15,223 bases of DNA from an uncultured Rhodospirillales bacterium (GTDB lineage: Bacteria > Pseudomonadota > Alphaproteobacteria > Rhodospirillales > Defluviicoccaceae), in assembly GCA_937127205.1 (NCBI GenBank), contig CAKZLS010000124.1:1-15223 (forward strand), read 5' to 3'. Of this stretch, positions 6,206 to 14,212 are shown one piece after another. The position numbers were made by a program, and so were the translations under genes. Under the pieces are notes generated by a model. That model was not told where the DNA came from, did no database searches, and saw nothing but the letters and a program-made list of their open reading frames with translations. Numbering within the stretch: position 1 is the stretch's first letter; each line of letters opens with the position of its first letter.

Positions 6206-8083
6206 ATGGCTCAACGGAAAACGAACACCGGCGGCCGGCGCGGATCGCCGCACCGGTCGGGATCTGGCCCCGTGGCCACCGATCGCCGGGCCAAGCCGAG
6301 GACCGCCAATCCGCCCCCGGCGCTCGACGAACCGAAGAAGGAAATCGCCGAGGCTCTTTCCTTCCCGGTGAGCGCACAAACTATCGACCGGTTCGTTCAT
6401 GCGGCTCTGGGCCGCATCACCATGAGCGTATCGCCGGCGGCGCTGATGCTGGCCTATTTGGATTGGCTGGTGCATCTGGGATTAGCCCCCGGCAAACAGA
6501 GCCAGCTGTCGCAAAAGGCCCTGCGAAAAGCGATCCGGTTCGCGGTCTACGCCGCCCGGGCGGCGGCAAACCCGGACACGCCGCCGGCCATCGAGCCGCT
6601 TCCGCAGGATCGGCGTTTTCGCGGCGAGGACTGGCAACAGCCTCCCTACAACTTGATCGCCCAATCGTTCCTGCTCACCCAGCAATGGTGGCACAACGCC
6701 ACAACCGGTGTATTCGGGGTCGCGCCGCACCATGAACAGGTGGTGTCCTTTGTCGCCCGCCAGGTCCTCGACATGTTCTCTCCCACCAATTTCCCGCTGA
6801 CCAATCCCGAAGTCCTCAAGGCCACTCTGGAACACGGCGGCGGCAATCTGGTCCAGGGCGCCGTCAACTTCGTCGAGGATTGGGAACGCGCCATCGCCGG
6901 ACGCCGTCAAGTGGGAGCTGAAGCGTTCCCCGTTGGCGAACGGGTGGCGGTGACGCCGGGCAAGGTGGTGTACCGCAACAAACTTATCGAATTGATCCAG
7001 TATACGCCGAGCACGGACACGGTTTACGCCGAGCCGGTGCTGTTCGTGCCGGCATGGATCATGAAATATTACATTCTCGATCTCTCGCCCCACAACTCCA
7101 TGGTCAAGTACCTGGTGGACAAGGGGCATACAGTGTTCATGATTTCGTGGAAGAACCCGCTTGCCGAGGACCGCGACCTTGGGATCGAGTCCTATTATTA
7201 CGACGGTATAATGGACTCGCTCCGGGCCATTTCCACGATCATGCCTGGGCGCCAGATCCATGCCGTCGGCTATTGCCTCGGCGGCACCTTGTTGAGCATC
7301 GCCGCGGCGGCACTGGCCCGGGACGGCGACGACCGCCTCAAGAGCGTCTCCCTGTTCGCCGCCCAAACGGACTTCACCGAGGCCGGCGAACTCATGCTGT
7401 TCATCGACGAAAGCCAGGTAGCCTACCTCGAAGACATCATGTGGGACCAGGGGTATCTGGACACCAAGCAGATGGCCGGCGCCTTCCAGATGCTGCGCTC
7501 CAACGATCTGATCTGGTCGGCCATCGTCCGCGAGTACCTGCTCGGCGAACGCCGGCCGATGACTGATCTGATGGCGTGGAATGCCGACGCCACCCGGTTG
7601 CCGTACCGCATGCACCGCGATTATCTGCGCGAGCTGTTCCTCAACAACGACCTGGCCGAGGGGCGTTATCTGGTGGATGACCGCCCGGTGGCGCTCAGGA
7701 ACATTCGGGCGCCGCTGTTTTGCGTCGGCACGGCGAGCGACCACGTGGCGCCCTGGGAATCGGTATATAAAATCCACCTGTTGACCAACACCGATGTGAC
7801 CTTCGTCTTGACCAGTGGTGGCCACAACGCCGGTATCGTCAGCGAGCCGGGCCATCCCCATCGGTCCTATCAGGTCGGGACCCGCACTAACCATGACGCC
7901 TACGGCGATCCGGACACCTGGCGTGCCGCGACGCCGGTCAAGGACGGGTCATGGTGGCCGCAATGGCAGCAATGGCTGGTCAAGCAGTCGACAGAGCGGG
8001 TCGGCCCTCCCGCCATGGGCGCGCCAACGGAGGGTTATCCGGCTCTTGTCGATGCTCCGGGCACGTACGTCCTGCAGGAGTGA
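6206..8083 (+). CDS. phaC: Class I poly(3-hydroxyalkanoate) synthase PhaC
   Basis: It polymerises (R)-3-hydroxyacyl-CoA into polyhydroxyalkanoate storage granules, acting at the granule surface. At 625 aa it has the class I length. A basic, Gly/Pro-rich N-terminal tail (1-40) precedes the N-terminal domain; RRFRGEDWQQPPYNLIAQSF (137-156) is the family's well-conserved entry motif. The alpha/beta-hydrolase part carries the lipase-like box GYCLGG with nucleophile C357, the acid D512 (GTASDHVAPW) and the base H540 (TSGGHNAGIV), so the catalytic triad is complete. GGAAAGGA at about 6195 sets the start. It appears to be a single-gene unit here: no phaA, phaB, phaR or phasin gene accompanies it. 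It is divergent from ybaB. Intact and confident. Confidence 0.96.
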   Translation: MAQRKTNTGGRRGSPHRSGSGPVATDRRAKPRTANPPPALDEPKKEIAEALSFPVSAQTIDRFVHAALGRITMSVSPAALMLAYLDWLVHLGLAPGKQSQLSQKALRKAIRFAVYAARAAANPDTPPAIEPLPQDRRFRGEDWQQPPYNLIAQSFLLTQQWWHNATTGVFGVAPHHEQVVSFVARQVLDMFSPTNFPLTNPEVLKATLEHGGGNLVQGAVNFVEDWERAIAGRRQVGAEAFPVGERVAVTPGKVVYRNKLIELIQYTPSTDTVYAEPVLFVPAWIMKYYILDLSPHNSMVKYLVDKGHTVFMISWKNPLAEDRDLGIESYYYDGIMDSLRAISTIMPGRQIHAVGYCLGGTLLSIAAAALARDGDDRLKSVSLFAAQTDFTEAGELMLFIDESQVAYLEDIMWDQGYLDTKQMAGAFQMLRSNDLIWSAIVREYLLGERRPMTDLMAWNADATRLPYRMHRDYLRELFLNNDLAEGRYLVDDRPVALRNIRAPLFCVGTASDHVAPWESVYKIHLLTNTDVTFVLTSGGHNAGIVSEPGHPHRSYQVGTRTNHDAYGDPDTWRAATPVKDGSWWPQWQQWLVKQSTERVGPPAMGAPTEGYPALVDAPGTYVLQE

Positions 8084-8270
8084 TTGATCTGGGCGGTAAC
8101 CCCGTTGACAGGTACAGCAGAGCATTCGTCCGAGGCCATGGCGATGGTTGATATTTTCCTGTTCACTAAGTCATCACGATCTGTCATCTCTTTGTATTAA
8201 ATGGACGCTTGCCCGGCCGTTCTCCGGTGCGCTGCGAAAACTTTACCGTAATTGGCGAGGAAGACCCCGG

Positions 8271-9473
8271 TTGCGATCCCTGACAATGGTAATGGGAGCG
8301 ATGGCGTTTGTATTGAACGCCGTATCATCGCTGGCAGCCACCACGGAGGCTGTGAGTTTTGACCGTCATCAAATAACGGTCATTGATGGGAGCTCTTTCA
8401 AAGTCGGAGACACTGTCTATCATTTGGCCGGTATCGAAGCCCCGGATCCAGGTCAATTCTGCGATAAAACGGGTCATGCGTTGCCTTGTGGGCACGCGGG
8501 CGCCGGAGTGTTGCACAAGTTGATCGCACTCCAGTCCTCGCCGATCGACTGTTTTGTTCAATCCGGCGCTGGGCCGATGTCCACGGCATGCTTCGTGAAC
8601 GATCGCGAGCTTTCGATCCTGTTGCTTGAGGGTGGCCATGTGGCGGCTCTTCCGGGCGGGTCGCTGCATTACGCCGCGGCCGAGCGGGTGGCAAAGCGGG
8701 CTTCCCTGGGAATTTGGGGAGGCACACGTGCTCGGTCTCCTGGTCAACGAGGCGGGGCCCCGCGCGGTGAAAGTCGTGCGCCGAGGGCAGTGACATTCAA
8801 CCCCCACGATATCGAGGTCATCGATGGGGACTCTTTCCAGGTCGGTTCGAAAATCTACAGCTTGGCCGGGATAGACGCGCCGGAACTGGGACAGGCCTGC
8901 GACCATCAGGGGCGTTTGGCTCTGTGCGGGCTGACCGCGGCCTATGAACTCGCTAAGCTCTTTGAATTGGAATCCGGTCCCATCGAATGTGCCATCGAAA
9001 TCGGGCTGGATCAACCGGAGGCCGTGTGCCTGGTCGGTGACAGTGAGGTTTCCGTACTCCTGTTGGAGGGCGGTGGTGTCGTCGCCCTTCCAGAAAGCGC
9101 GCCCTACTATCACGCGGCTGAACATCGAGCCAAGCGCGCACGTTTGGGAATTTGGAGCGGCACCCTGGTTCCGCCATGGGACTGGCGAAACGGCAAGCGG
9201 CTTCCGTCAGAGCACAATTTCGACCGATTTTCCCACTTGGCGGGGCAGTTGCCCTGGAAATGGAATAACGAGAGCCCTCAATATCGGCCTCGGGCTGAAC
9301 ACGCGGCATGTCTGGTCAAGGGAATCGTGACCGAAACCGGTGAGCGCCTTTACTTCGGGCCCCTGGACCAGGAGTTTGAAATGATTGAAATCGATCCGGA
9401 AAAAGGTGAGAGGCTGTTTTGCGGCGACGACGAAGCCCGGAGCGCCGGTTGGCGAAGAAAGGGCGAGCAATGA
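8271..9473 (+). CDS. Exported protein with two tandem staphylococcal-nuclease-like units and a C-terminal GER..FC..AGWRR motif
   Basis: Numbered from the proposed TTG start (400 aa). Residues 1-26 form a signal peptide (LRSLTMVMGAMAFVLNAVSS ending LAATTEA). Unit 1 (27-152) and unit 2 (173-298) are each exactly 126 residues and align without gaps, 66 identities by hand count. Both have VIDG-x-SF, LAGI-[DE]-AP and LLLEGG, and four cysteines in the same places, probably disulfides. In active SNase-fold enzymes an arginine precedes the L-x-GIDAPE strand (R-L); here it is H or S, and unit 1 has APD in place of APE, so nuclease activity is doubtful. The tail (CLVKGIVTETGERLYFGPLD, then IDPEKGERLFCGDDEARSAG) is a motif common at the end of bacterial thermonuclease-family proteins. 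TTG 8271 has GAGGAAG 6 bases upstream; ATG 8286 or ATG 8148 are alternatives, the latter adding an unlikely leader before the signal peptide. Confidence 0.8.
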   Translation: MRSLTMVMGAMAFVLNAVSSLAATTEAVSFDRHQITVIDGSSFKVGDTVYHLAGIEAPDPGQFCDKTGHALPCGHAGAGVLHKLIALQSSPIDCFVQSGAGPMSTACFVNDRELSILLLEGGHVAALPGGSLHYAAAERVAKRASLGIWGGTRARSPGQRGGAPRGESRAPRAVTFNPHDIEVIDGDSFQVGSKIYSLAGIDAPELGQACDHQGRLALCGLTAAYELAKLFELESGPIECAIEIGLDQPEAVCLVGDSEVSVLLLEGGGVVALPESAPYYHAAEHRAKRARLGIWSGTLVPPWDWRNGKRLPSEHNFDRFSHLAGQLPWKWNNESPQYRPRAEHAACLVKGIVTETGERLYFGPLDQEFEMIEIDPEKGERLFCGDDEARSAGWRRKGEQ

Positions 9474-9533
9474 ATGGCGACATGTGTAGCGCCAACGCCA
9501 ATCCCCGCCGCATAATCAACGTCTGAGTTTGCA

Positions 9534-10985
9534 ATGCTGATAGATTTTCGGCCGATCTTGATGACCATCGGCACACTGCTGGTTATTTTGGCGCTCGGAA
9601 TGTTGGTTCCAGCGGCGGTCGACTTCTTCGTGAACAATCCCGATTGGCGGGTTTTTGCGGGCTCTGCCTCTATCACCGGTTTCGCGGGCGGCGCATTGGC
9701 GTTCGCCAACCGTGGCGGCGAGGGGCGGTTGTCGCTCCAGCAGGCCTTTTTGCTGACCGCGCTGGTCTGGGTCGTGCTGACGGCCTTTGCCGCGCTTCCG
9801 TTCCTGTTCTGCGAACTGCACTTGAGCGTAACCGATGCCTTTTTCGAGGCGATGTCCGGGATCACGACCACCGGCTCGACGGTCATGATCGGTCTTGACG
9901 ATTTGCCGCCGGGGCTTCTCCTGTGGCGGGCCGTGCTCCAGTGGCTCGGAGGGCTCGGGATCATCGTGATGGCTCTCAGCGTGCTACCCATTTTGCGGAT
10001 TGGCGGCATGCAGATGTTTCGGGTGGAGGCATTCGAAACAGAGGGCAAGATCGTGTCCAGGGCCACTCAGCTCTCGGCCGGAATCTCGATCGTGATGATC
10101 TTTTTGACCCTCGTCCTGGCCATTGCACTGTCGCTTGCCGGCATGACAGTTCTGGAGGCCGCCGTTCACGCCATGACCACCATTGCGACCGGCGGCTATT
10201 CGACGTCGGACGCTTCCGTCGGCTATTTCGACAGTGCCTTGATCGAAGGCTTGATTACCGTGGGGATGATAATGGGAGGTATTCCGTTCGTCCTTTACTT
10301 GAAGATCATTCGCGGCAATAGACGTGGCCTGCTGCAGGATTCGCAGGTGCGCTGGTATCTTTCCATCCTCTTCTGCGTGACCATGGCCGTTGCGTTGTGG
10401 CTGTGGCTGAAGGACGACTTCGCGCTCTTTCAGGCTCTCCGCTATTCGTCGTTCAACGTGGTTTCGATCATGACCGGTACGGGGTTCGCGTCGACCGATT
10501 ACGGGCTCTGGGGGACGTTTGCGGTCGGAGTTATGTTCTTCCTGATGTTTGTGGGCGGGTGCTACGGCTCAACGGCTTGCGGGATCAAAATCTTCCGGTT
10601 CCAGATCCTGTTCGCGGCCGCGGCGGCTCACATTCGCCGTTTGGTTCAGCCTCACGGTGTTTTCACGCCCATGTTCAATCGCAACCCCATATCGGATGAG
10701 GTCATTAACTCGGTGCTGAGTTACTTCGTTATGTTCGGGGCCACATTTTCAGTGATCACGCTTGGTTTGAACCTGCTCGGCCTCGATTTCGTGACCGCCA
10801 TGTCGGGGGCCGGAACGGCCATGTCCAATGTGGGGCCGGGGCTCGGCCCGGTCATCGGCCCAGCCGGCAACTTTCAGTCTCTGCCGGACGCCGCCAAATG
10901 GCTTCTTATTGCCGGGATGCTGGTCGGCCGGCTGGAGGTCTTCACCGTTCTGGTTATTTTTACCCCGCATTTCTGGCGGAGCTGA
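9534..10985 (+). CDS. trkH: TrkH family potassium uptake protein
   Basis: This is the inner-membrane, potassium-translocating subunit of the Trk system, which works with the NAD-binding regulator TrkA (not in this window). The 483-aa length and alternating hydrophobic segments fit four membrane-pore-membrane repeats. The four selectivity-filter loops are visible: ITTTGSTVM (about 110-118), TTIATGGYS (215-223), SIMTGTGFAS (311-320) and AMSNVGPG (429-436). The conserved GGCYGSTACGIKIFRF (341-356) lies between pores 3 and 4, and the protein ends in MLVGRLEVFTVLVIFTPHFW, as the family does. The ribosome-binding site is weak (only TGAG upstream). It sits 60 bases after the nuclease-fold gene and converges on the CYTH gene with 23 bases between. 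Confidence 0.95.
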   Translation: MLIDFRPILMTIGTLLVILALGMLVPAAVDFFVNNPDWRVFAGSASITGFAGGALAFANRGGEGRLSLQQAFLLTALVWVVLTAFAALPFLFCELHLSVTDAFFEAMSGITTTGSTVMIGLDDLPPGLLLWRAVLQWLGGLGIIVMALSVLPILRIGGMQMFRVEAFETEGKIVSRATQLSAGISIVMIFLTLVLAIALSLAGMTVLEAAVHAMTTIATGGYSTSDASVGYFDSALIEGLITVGMIMGGIPFVLYLKIIRGNRRGLLQDSQVRWYLSILFCVTMAVALWLWLKDDFALFQALRYSSFNVVSIMTGTGFASTDYGLWGTFAVGVMFFLMFVGGCYGSTACGIKIFRFQILFAAAAAHIRRLVQPHGVFTPMFNRNPISDEVINSVLSYFVMFGATFSVITLGLNLLGLDFVTAMSGAGTAMSNVGPGLGPVIGPAGNFQSLPDAAKWLLIAGMLVGRLEVFTVLVIFTPHFWRS

Positions 10986-11008
10986 ATAGGCGGCAGCAGG
11001 ACCATTGT

Positions 11009-11497
11009 TTATACGTCGCCCGCCACTATTTGTGACCATCGGGAGTACGGCGTCTTCGACAGGTTGGCGTTGAGGTAGCGAGGATCGTTGGTGACCTCCG
11101 GGCCAATCCAGTCGGGCAGCGTAACGGATTGATCTTCGCTGTCCAGTTCCACCTCCGCCACGATCAGGCCGGCGTTCTCGCCTCCGAACACATCCACCTC
11201 CCATGTGTCGCCGTCGTTCTGCAGGGTATAGCGCACCTTTTCGATCAGCGGCGGTTGGCACAGCGCGTCGAGCATGTCTTCGGCGTCATCGACCGGGATC
11301 TCGTATTCGTACTCGGCGCGGGTGGCGCCCACCTGGGTGCCCTTTACCGTCAAATAAGCGTGCTCGCCGGTCCGGCGGACCCGGATGGACATGCCCTTAG
11401 AGGCGTGAAGGTATCCCTGGCGGATGGGCTTGGCCGTCGCGCCCGCCCGCCATTCGTCGCCGTGCACAAGAAACTTGCGTTCAATCTCCGTTCCCAT
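11009..11497 (-). CDS. CYTH domain protein (inorganic triphosphatase / class IV adenylate cyclase-like)
   Basis: Members of this family hydrolyse tripolyphosphate or related triphosphates in a metal-filled tunnel. The signature E-x-E-x-K is at the very start (MGTEIERKFLV), followed by the tunnel strands GMSIRVRRTGEHAYLTVKGT, RAEYEYEIP and VAEVELDSED, rich in the expected Arg, Lys and Glu. At 162 aa it is a stand-alone CYTH domain without the CHAD domain. Most bacterial single-domain members tested are inorganic triphosphatases, so that is the best guess over adenylate cyclase. ATG 11497 is preceded by a strong GGGAGGGAGA; an ATG at 11527 would add ten unlikely residues. The start overlaps the end of dnaX by 17 bases on the same strand, implying coupled expression. 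Confidence 0.9.
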   Translation of the reverse strand: MGTEIERKFLVHGDEWRAGATAKPIRQGYLHASKGMSIRVRRTGEHAYLTVKGTQVGATRAEYEYEIPVDDAEDMLDALCQPPLIEKVRYTLQNDGDTWEVDVFGGENAGLIVAEVELDSEDQSVTLPDWIGPEVTNDPRYLNANLSKTPYSRWSQIVAGDV

Positions 11498-13310
11498 CTG
11501 AAGTCTCCCTCCCAGTTTCATGCCCATTTTCGGGTCCAGTTACGGGCGCCGGTTGACCGGTCTTGGCCGTATCTCCGGGCCTCACGTCCTCGATGGTCGC
11601 GCCGGGGAAGGTTCGCAGAACTTCCCGGACCAGCGGATGCTGTTCCACTTCAGCGCGTTTCGCGGCGCTCGCGGCCTTGCGCTGCTCCACCAGCGTCGGC
11701 GCCGCGCTGTCGCTGGAAATGCTCACCAACCAGCTGCGCGGCGTGTTTTCATTGAGAAAACGGATCAGCCGGGGGACGATGTTCTCCGGTGCTCTGTTAT
11801 TGATGTGCAAATCGATTTGGCCGGGTTCAAACCGAACCAGCCGAACATCGGTTAGGAGCTCGGCATGAAGCACGGCCTCGCCAAGCTCCAGTGCCATATC
11901 GGCAACTTCCTGCAGGTTCGCCGGGGTCGGCTTAACAGCCGGTTCGGGGTCCTGCGCGCGCTCTTCTGGGGGCGCCGGCGCCTCCGCGAGCGCCGACTGC
12001 GGGCCAGCGCCACTCGGCATCGTATCCATGGAGCGGGACGCGATCGCGGACCCGGAAGAACTGGCGCCCGGTGCGCCCGGTGCTGCCTCGGCGGGACGGG
12101 CAGCGCGGGGAGGGGAGGCGTTCCCGGTTTCCAGGGACTTCAGCGCTTCGGCCGGAGTCGGCAGTTGGGCCGCATAGGCGAGTCGCACCAGCACCATCTC
12201 GGCGGCCTGTACCGGCGTCGGCGCACCGCGGGTTTCCGAAAGCCCCTTAAGCAGCATCTGCCACGCGCGGGTGACCTCGGCCATGGAGAGCGCGTTCGCC
12301 ATTTCCCGGCCGCGCACCCGTTCCGCCTCCGGCACGCCCGGCGCGTCGGCACTTTCCGGCGCCACCTTGATACGGGTCAGCCAATGGGTCAGCTCGAGCA
12401 TGTCCGTGAGCACCTGCGCGGGATCCGCGCCGGCGGCATACTGAGCCGCCATGACGGTCAGCGCCGATGCAATGTCGCCCCGCAGCACCGCGTCCAGCAG
12501 ATCGAAAGTGACGGTGCGATCGGCAAGGCCGAGCATGTCGCGAATGGCGGCTTCTTCCACGGCGCCGCCGGCGTGCGACAGCGCCTGGTCCAGCAGCGAC
12601 AGGCCGTCGCGGACGCTGCCGTCGGCGGCGCGGGCGATCAGTTGGAGCGCCGTTGTCGAAACGTCGGCGCCTTCGCGCTCGACGATCTTGCCTAAGTGTT
12701 TTGCCAGAACCTCGGCATTGACACGCCGCAGGTCGAACCGCTGACAGCGCGACAAAATTGTAATCGGCACCTTGCGAATTTCGGTGGTGGCGAACACGAA
12801 CCGCACGTGCGCCGGCGGTTCCTCCAGGGTCTTCAGCAAAGCGTTGAAGGCCTGGGTCGACAGCATGTGCACTTCGTCGATGATGTAGACCTTGTAGCGC
12901 GCCGAGGCCGGGCGGTAGCGCACGCCGTCGATGAGTTCGCGCATTTCGCCGACGCCGGCGCGGCTGGCGGCGTCCATCTCCAGCACGTCCACATGGCGGT
13001 CCTCGGCGATGGCCAGGCAATGTTCGCAGACGCCGCAGGGCGTCGCCGTCGGACCGCCGGTTCCGTCCGGACCGATGCAGTTCAGCGCCCGCGCGATGAT
13101 CCGTGCGGTGGTCGTCTTGCCGACCCCGCGCACCCCCGACAGCATGTAGCCCTGCGCCAGCCGCCCCGACTGGAAAGCGTTGCTGAGGGTTTGAACCAGG
13201 GCGTCCTGGCCGATCAGAGCATCGAAATCGGTGGGGCGGTATTTGCGCGCGAGAACCCGGTAGGGCTCGGAGGGTTGACCGGGATCAATCGTGGAATCGG
13301 GCTCGGTCAT
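11481..13310 (-). CDS. dnaX: DNA polymerase III subunits gamma and tau
   Basis: This is the clamp-loader ATPase subunit that also tethers the polymerase core. It is 609 aa, usual for alphaproteobacteria. Seen in order: YRVLARKYRPTDFDALIGQD at the N-terminus; Walker A GVRGVGKT (59-66); zinc module C78, C92, C95, C98; Walker B DEVH (145-148) followed by MLSTQAFNALLKTLEEPPAH; sensor 1/arginine-finger SRC (187-189). Domain III runs to about 370, then a Pro/Ala-rich linker (about 395-465) and the tau C-terminal domain. I saw no A-rich slippery site that would make gamma by frameshifting. ATG 13310 matches the family start. The ffs SRP RNA gene lies 61 bases upstream on the same strand, and the CYTH gene overlaps the 3' end; ybaB-recR, its common followers, are displaced. 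Confidence 0.97.
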   Translation of the reverse strand: MTEPDSTIDPGQPSEPYRVLARKYRPTDFDALIGQDALVQTLSNAFQSGRLAQGYMLSGVRGVGKTTTARIIARALNCIGPDGTGGPTATPCGVCEHCLAIAEDRHVDVLEMDAASRAGVGEMRELIDGVRYRPASARYKVYIIDEVHMLSTQAFNALLKTLEEPPAHVRFVFATTEIRKVPITILSRCQRFDLRRVNAEVLAKHLGKIVEREGADVSTTALQLIARAADGSVRDGLSLLDQALSHAGGAVEEAAIRDMLGLADRTVTFDLLDAVLRGDIASALTVMAAQYAAGADPAQVLTDMLELTHWLTRIKVAPESADAPGVPEAERVRGREMANALSMAEVTRAWQMLLKGLSETRGAPTPVQAAEMVLVRLAYAAQLPTPAEALKSLETGNASPPRAARPAEAAPGAPGASSSGSAIASRSMDTMPSGAGPQSALAEAPAPPEERAQDPEPAVKPTPANLQEVADMALELGEAVLHAELLTDVRLVRFEPGQIDLHINNRAPENIVPRLIRFLNENTPRSWLVSISSDSAAPTLVEQRKAASAAKRAEVEQHPLVREVLRTFPGATIEDVRPGDTAKTGQPAPVTGPENGHETGRETSDGNGD

Positions 13311-13320
13311 GAGACGCCAT
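13285..13320 (-). other. Possible 11-codon upstream mini-ORF overlapping the dnaX start out of frame
   Basis: An ATG at 13320 has the best ribosome-binding sequence near dnaX (AAAGGA, 5 bases away) and encodes MASHDRARFHD, stopping at TGA 13285-13287, 23 bases inside dnaX. The dnaX ATG at 13310 has no close Shine-Dalgarno of its own. It could act by translational coupling, but chance is not excluded. Confidence 0.3.
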
Positions 13321-13371
13321 GATTTCCTTTAACAACGCGGCGGCCAGACACTCTGCCAGCAAGGATTTAAG

Positions 13372-13470
13372 TGGGAGACTGGACAAACGACCCGGATCGA
13401 AACTCGTTACGGCTGCTTCCTTCCGGACCTGACCGGGTTGGCGAGGGATCCGTCCGCCGCCAGCCTCCCA
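13372..13470 (-). ncRNA. ffs: 4.5S signal recognition particle RNA (bacterial small SRP RNA)
   Basis: This RNA binds Ffh to form the SRP that targets membrane proteins. On the minus strand the diagnostic core GGTCAGGTCCGGAAGGAAGC (reading down from about 13436), followed by AGCCGTAACGAG, carries the conserved GGAAG tetraloop region and the asymmetric loop bound by Ffh. The ends pair: GGGAGGCTGG (13469-13460) with CCAGTCTCCC (13382-13373), ten pairs including one G-U. The size of about 99 nt is typical. It is followed by dnaX, a common neighbour in alphaproteobacteria. Exact ends are set from the stem and may be off by a few bases. Confidence 0.95.
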
Positions 13471-13475
13471 ACAGC

Positions 13476-13506
13476 ACTATATCAGCGAACGGGCGCACAA
13501 GGGCAA
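13476..13506 (-). promoter_or_regulatory. ffs: Probable sigma-70 promoter of ffs (and perhaps dnaX)
   Basis: On the minus strand a TTGCCC box (13506-13501) is followed by GATATAGT, giving a -10 of GATATA with a 17-base spacer or TATAGT (13481-13476) with 19. The -10 ends 5-7 bases before the predicted 5' end of the SRP RNA at 13470, the right distance for a transcription start. Confidence 0.55.
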
Positions 13507-13560
13507 GAGAATCGAGTCGTTTGTTCACCACTTTCGGGCCTGACCCGTGGCATCGGTTGG

Positions 13561-14049
13561 TTACTCCACGTAGACGACACCGCGGCCCACTTCGACGTTG
13601 AGGTTAGGGACCCAGGTTTCGAAGAACTCGAAACGGCCGGTACACAGCGCCATGAACCGGATCTCGGCCGTTGCCGCCGGCGGTAGCGGTAACCCGTCGA
13701 CCGGATTGAATTCCGGATCCCCGCCGGCGATCTTGACCGACTCGAGATGGGAAGTTTCAAACAGCGGCGTGGCGCTGAACACCCGGTGCTCCGGGTCGAC
13801 ATTGGCAATTCTGAGGACATAGGGACGATCCTGGCGCAGGGTCAGGATCATGGGCCAGAACGATCCCATGCGAATCTGCAGGTCGACCGCTTCCGCATCG
13901 TCCCAATTGGCAAACGCAACCCGCTTCCCCGGATCCGAACCGCAGGCCTCGTAAAGATCTTTGTCCGTATAGAAATTATCCGGCGACCCACAGCCCCAAA
14001 GTGCCAGTACCAGGACGAATACGGTGATCGGACGCCAGGGTGATGACAT
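13561..14049 (-). CDS. Putative lipoprotein with a cupredoxin-like domain
   Basis: A 162-aa protein from ATG 14049 (GGGGAA 10 bases upstream). Residues 1-20 are a lipoprotein signal (PITVFVLVLALWGC) with lipid-acceptor C20; the -3 to +1 stretch LWGC is an acceptable, not perfect, lipobox. The rest reads as a beta-sandwich like a cupredoxin: PYVLRIANVDPEHRVFSATP, then LPPAATAEIRFMALCTGRFE and FFETWVP. H88, H101 and C136 are possible ligands, but the usual C-x3-H-x3-M end of a blue-copper site is missing, so copper binding is unproven. The precise family was not recognised. It is 56 bases beyond the ffs promoter boxes on the same strand and divergent from nudC. A longer frame beginning at 14127 would put 26 residues before the signal peptide and is unlikely. 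Confidence 0.7.
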   Translation of the reverse strand: MSSPWRPITVFVLVLALWGCGSPDNFYTDKDLYEACGSDPGKRVAFANWDDAEAVDLQIRMGSFWPMILTLRQDRPYVLRIANVDPEHRVFSATPLFETSHLESVKIAGGDPEFNPVDGLPLPPAATAEIRFMALCTGRFEFFETWVPNLNVEVGRGVVYVE

Positions 14050-14212
14050 GGTGCTGATGTTCCCCGATAAGTAGAGCGTATTGCCCCATACGGGTAAAAA
14101 GGTACCAACGCGCGCTCGGACGGCCAAGGGAAATCGACGCGGAACCGGCGTTGGCTGTCGGAGGTTCGATCGGACCGTTGCGGCAAGGCCGCGGCTGTGT
14201 CAGGTTCCGGCC

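Noticed and set aside
6482..7894. A 470-codon minus-strand open frame opposite phaC.
   Set aside because: phaC has a complete catalytic triad and full length; the antisense frame shows no recognisable domain.
8148..8270. Extension of the nuclease-fold gene to ATG 8148.
   Set aside because: The added 41 residues are non-conserved in character and would bury the signal peptide; GAGGAAG at 8258-8264 fits TTG 8271.
14102..14152. TACCAACGC at 14103 with GGCGTTGG at about 14146 as another end pair of the MITE-like family.
   Set aside because: Similarity stops after nine bases, the inner core (AACCCATTGTGA-like) is absent and the span is only about 50 bases; probably chance.
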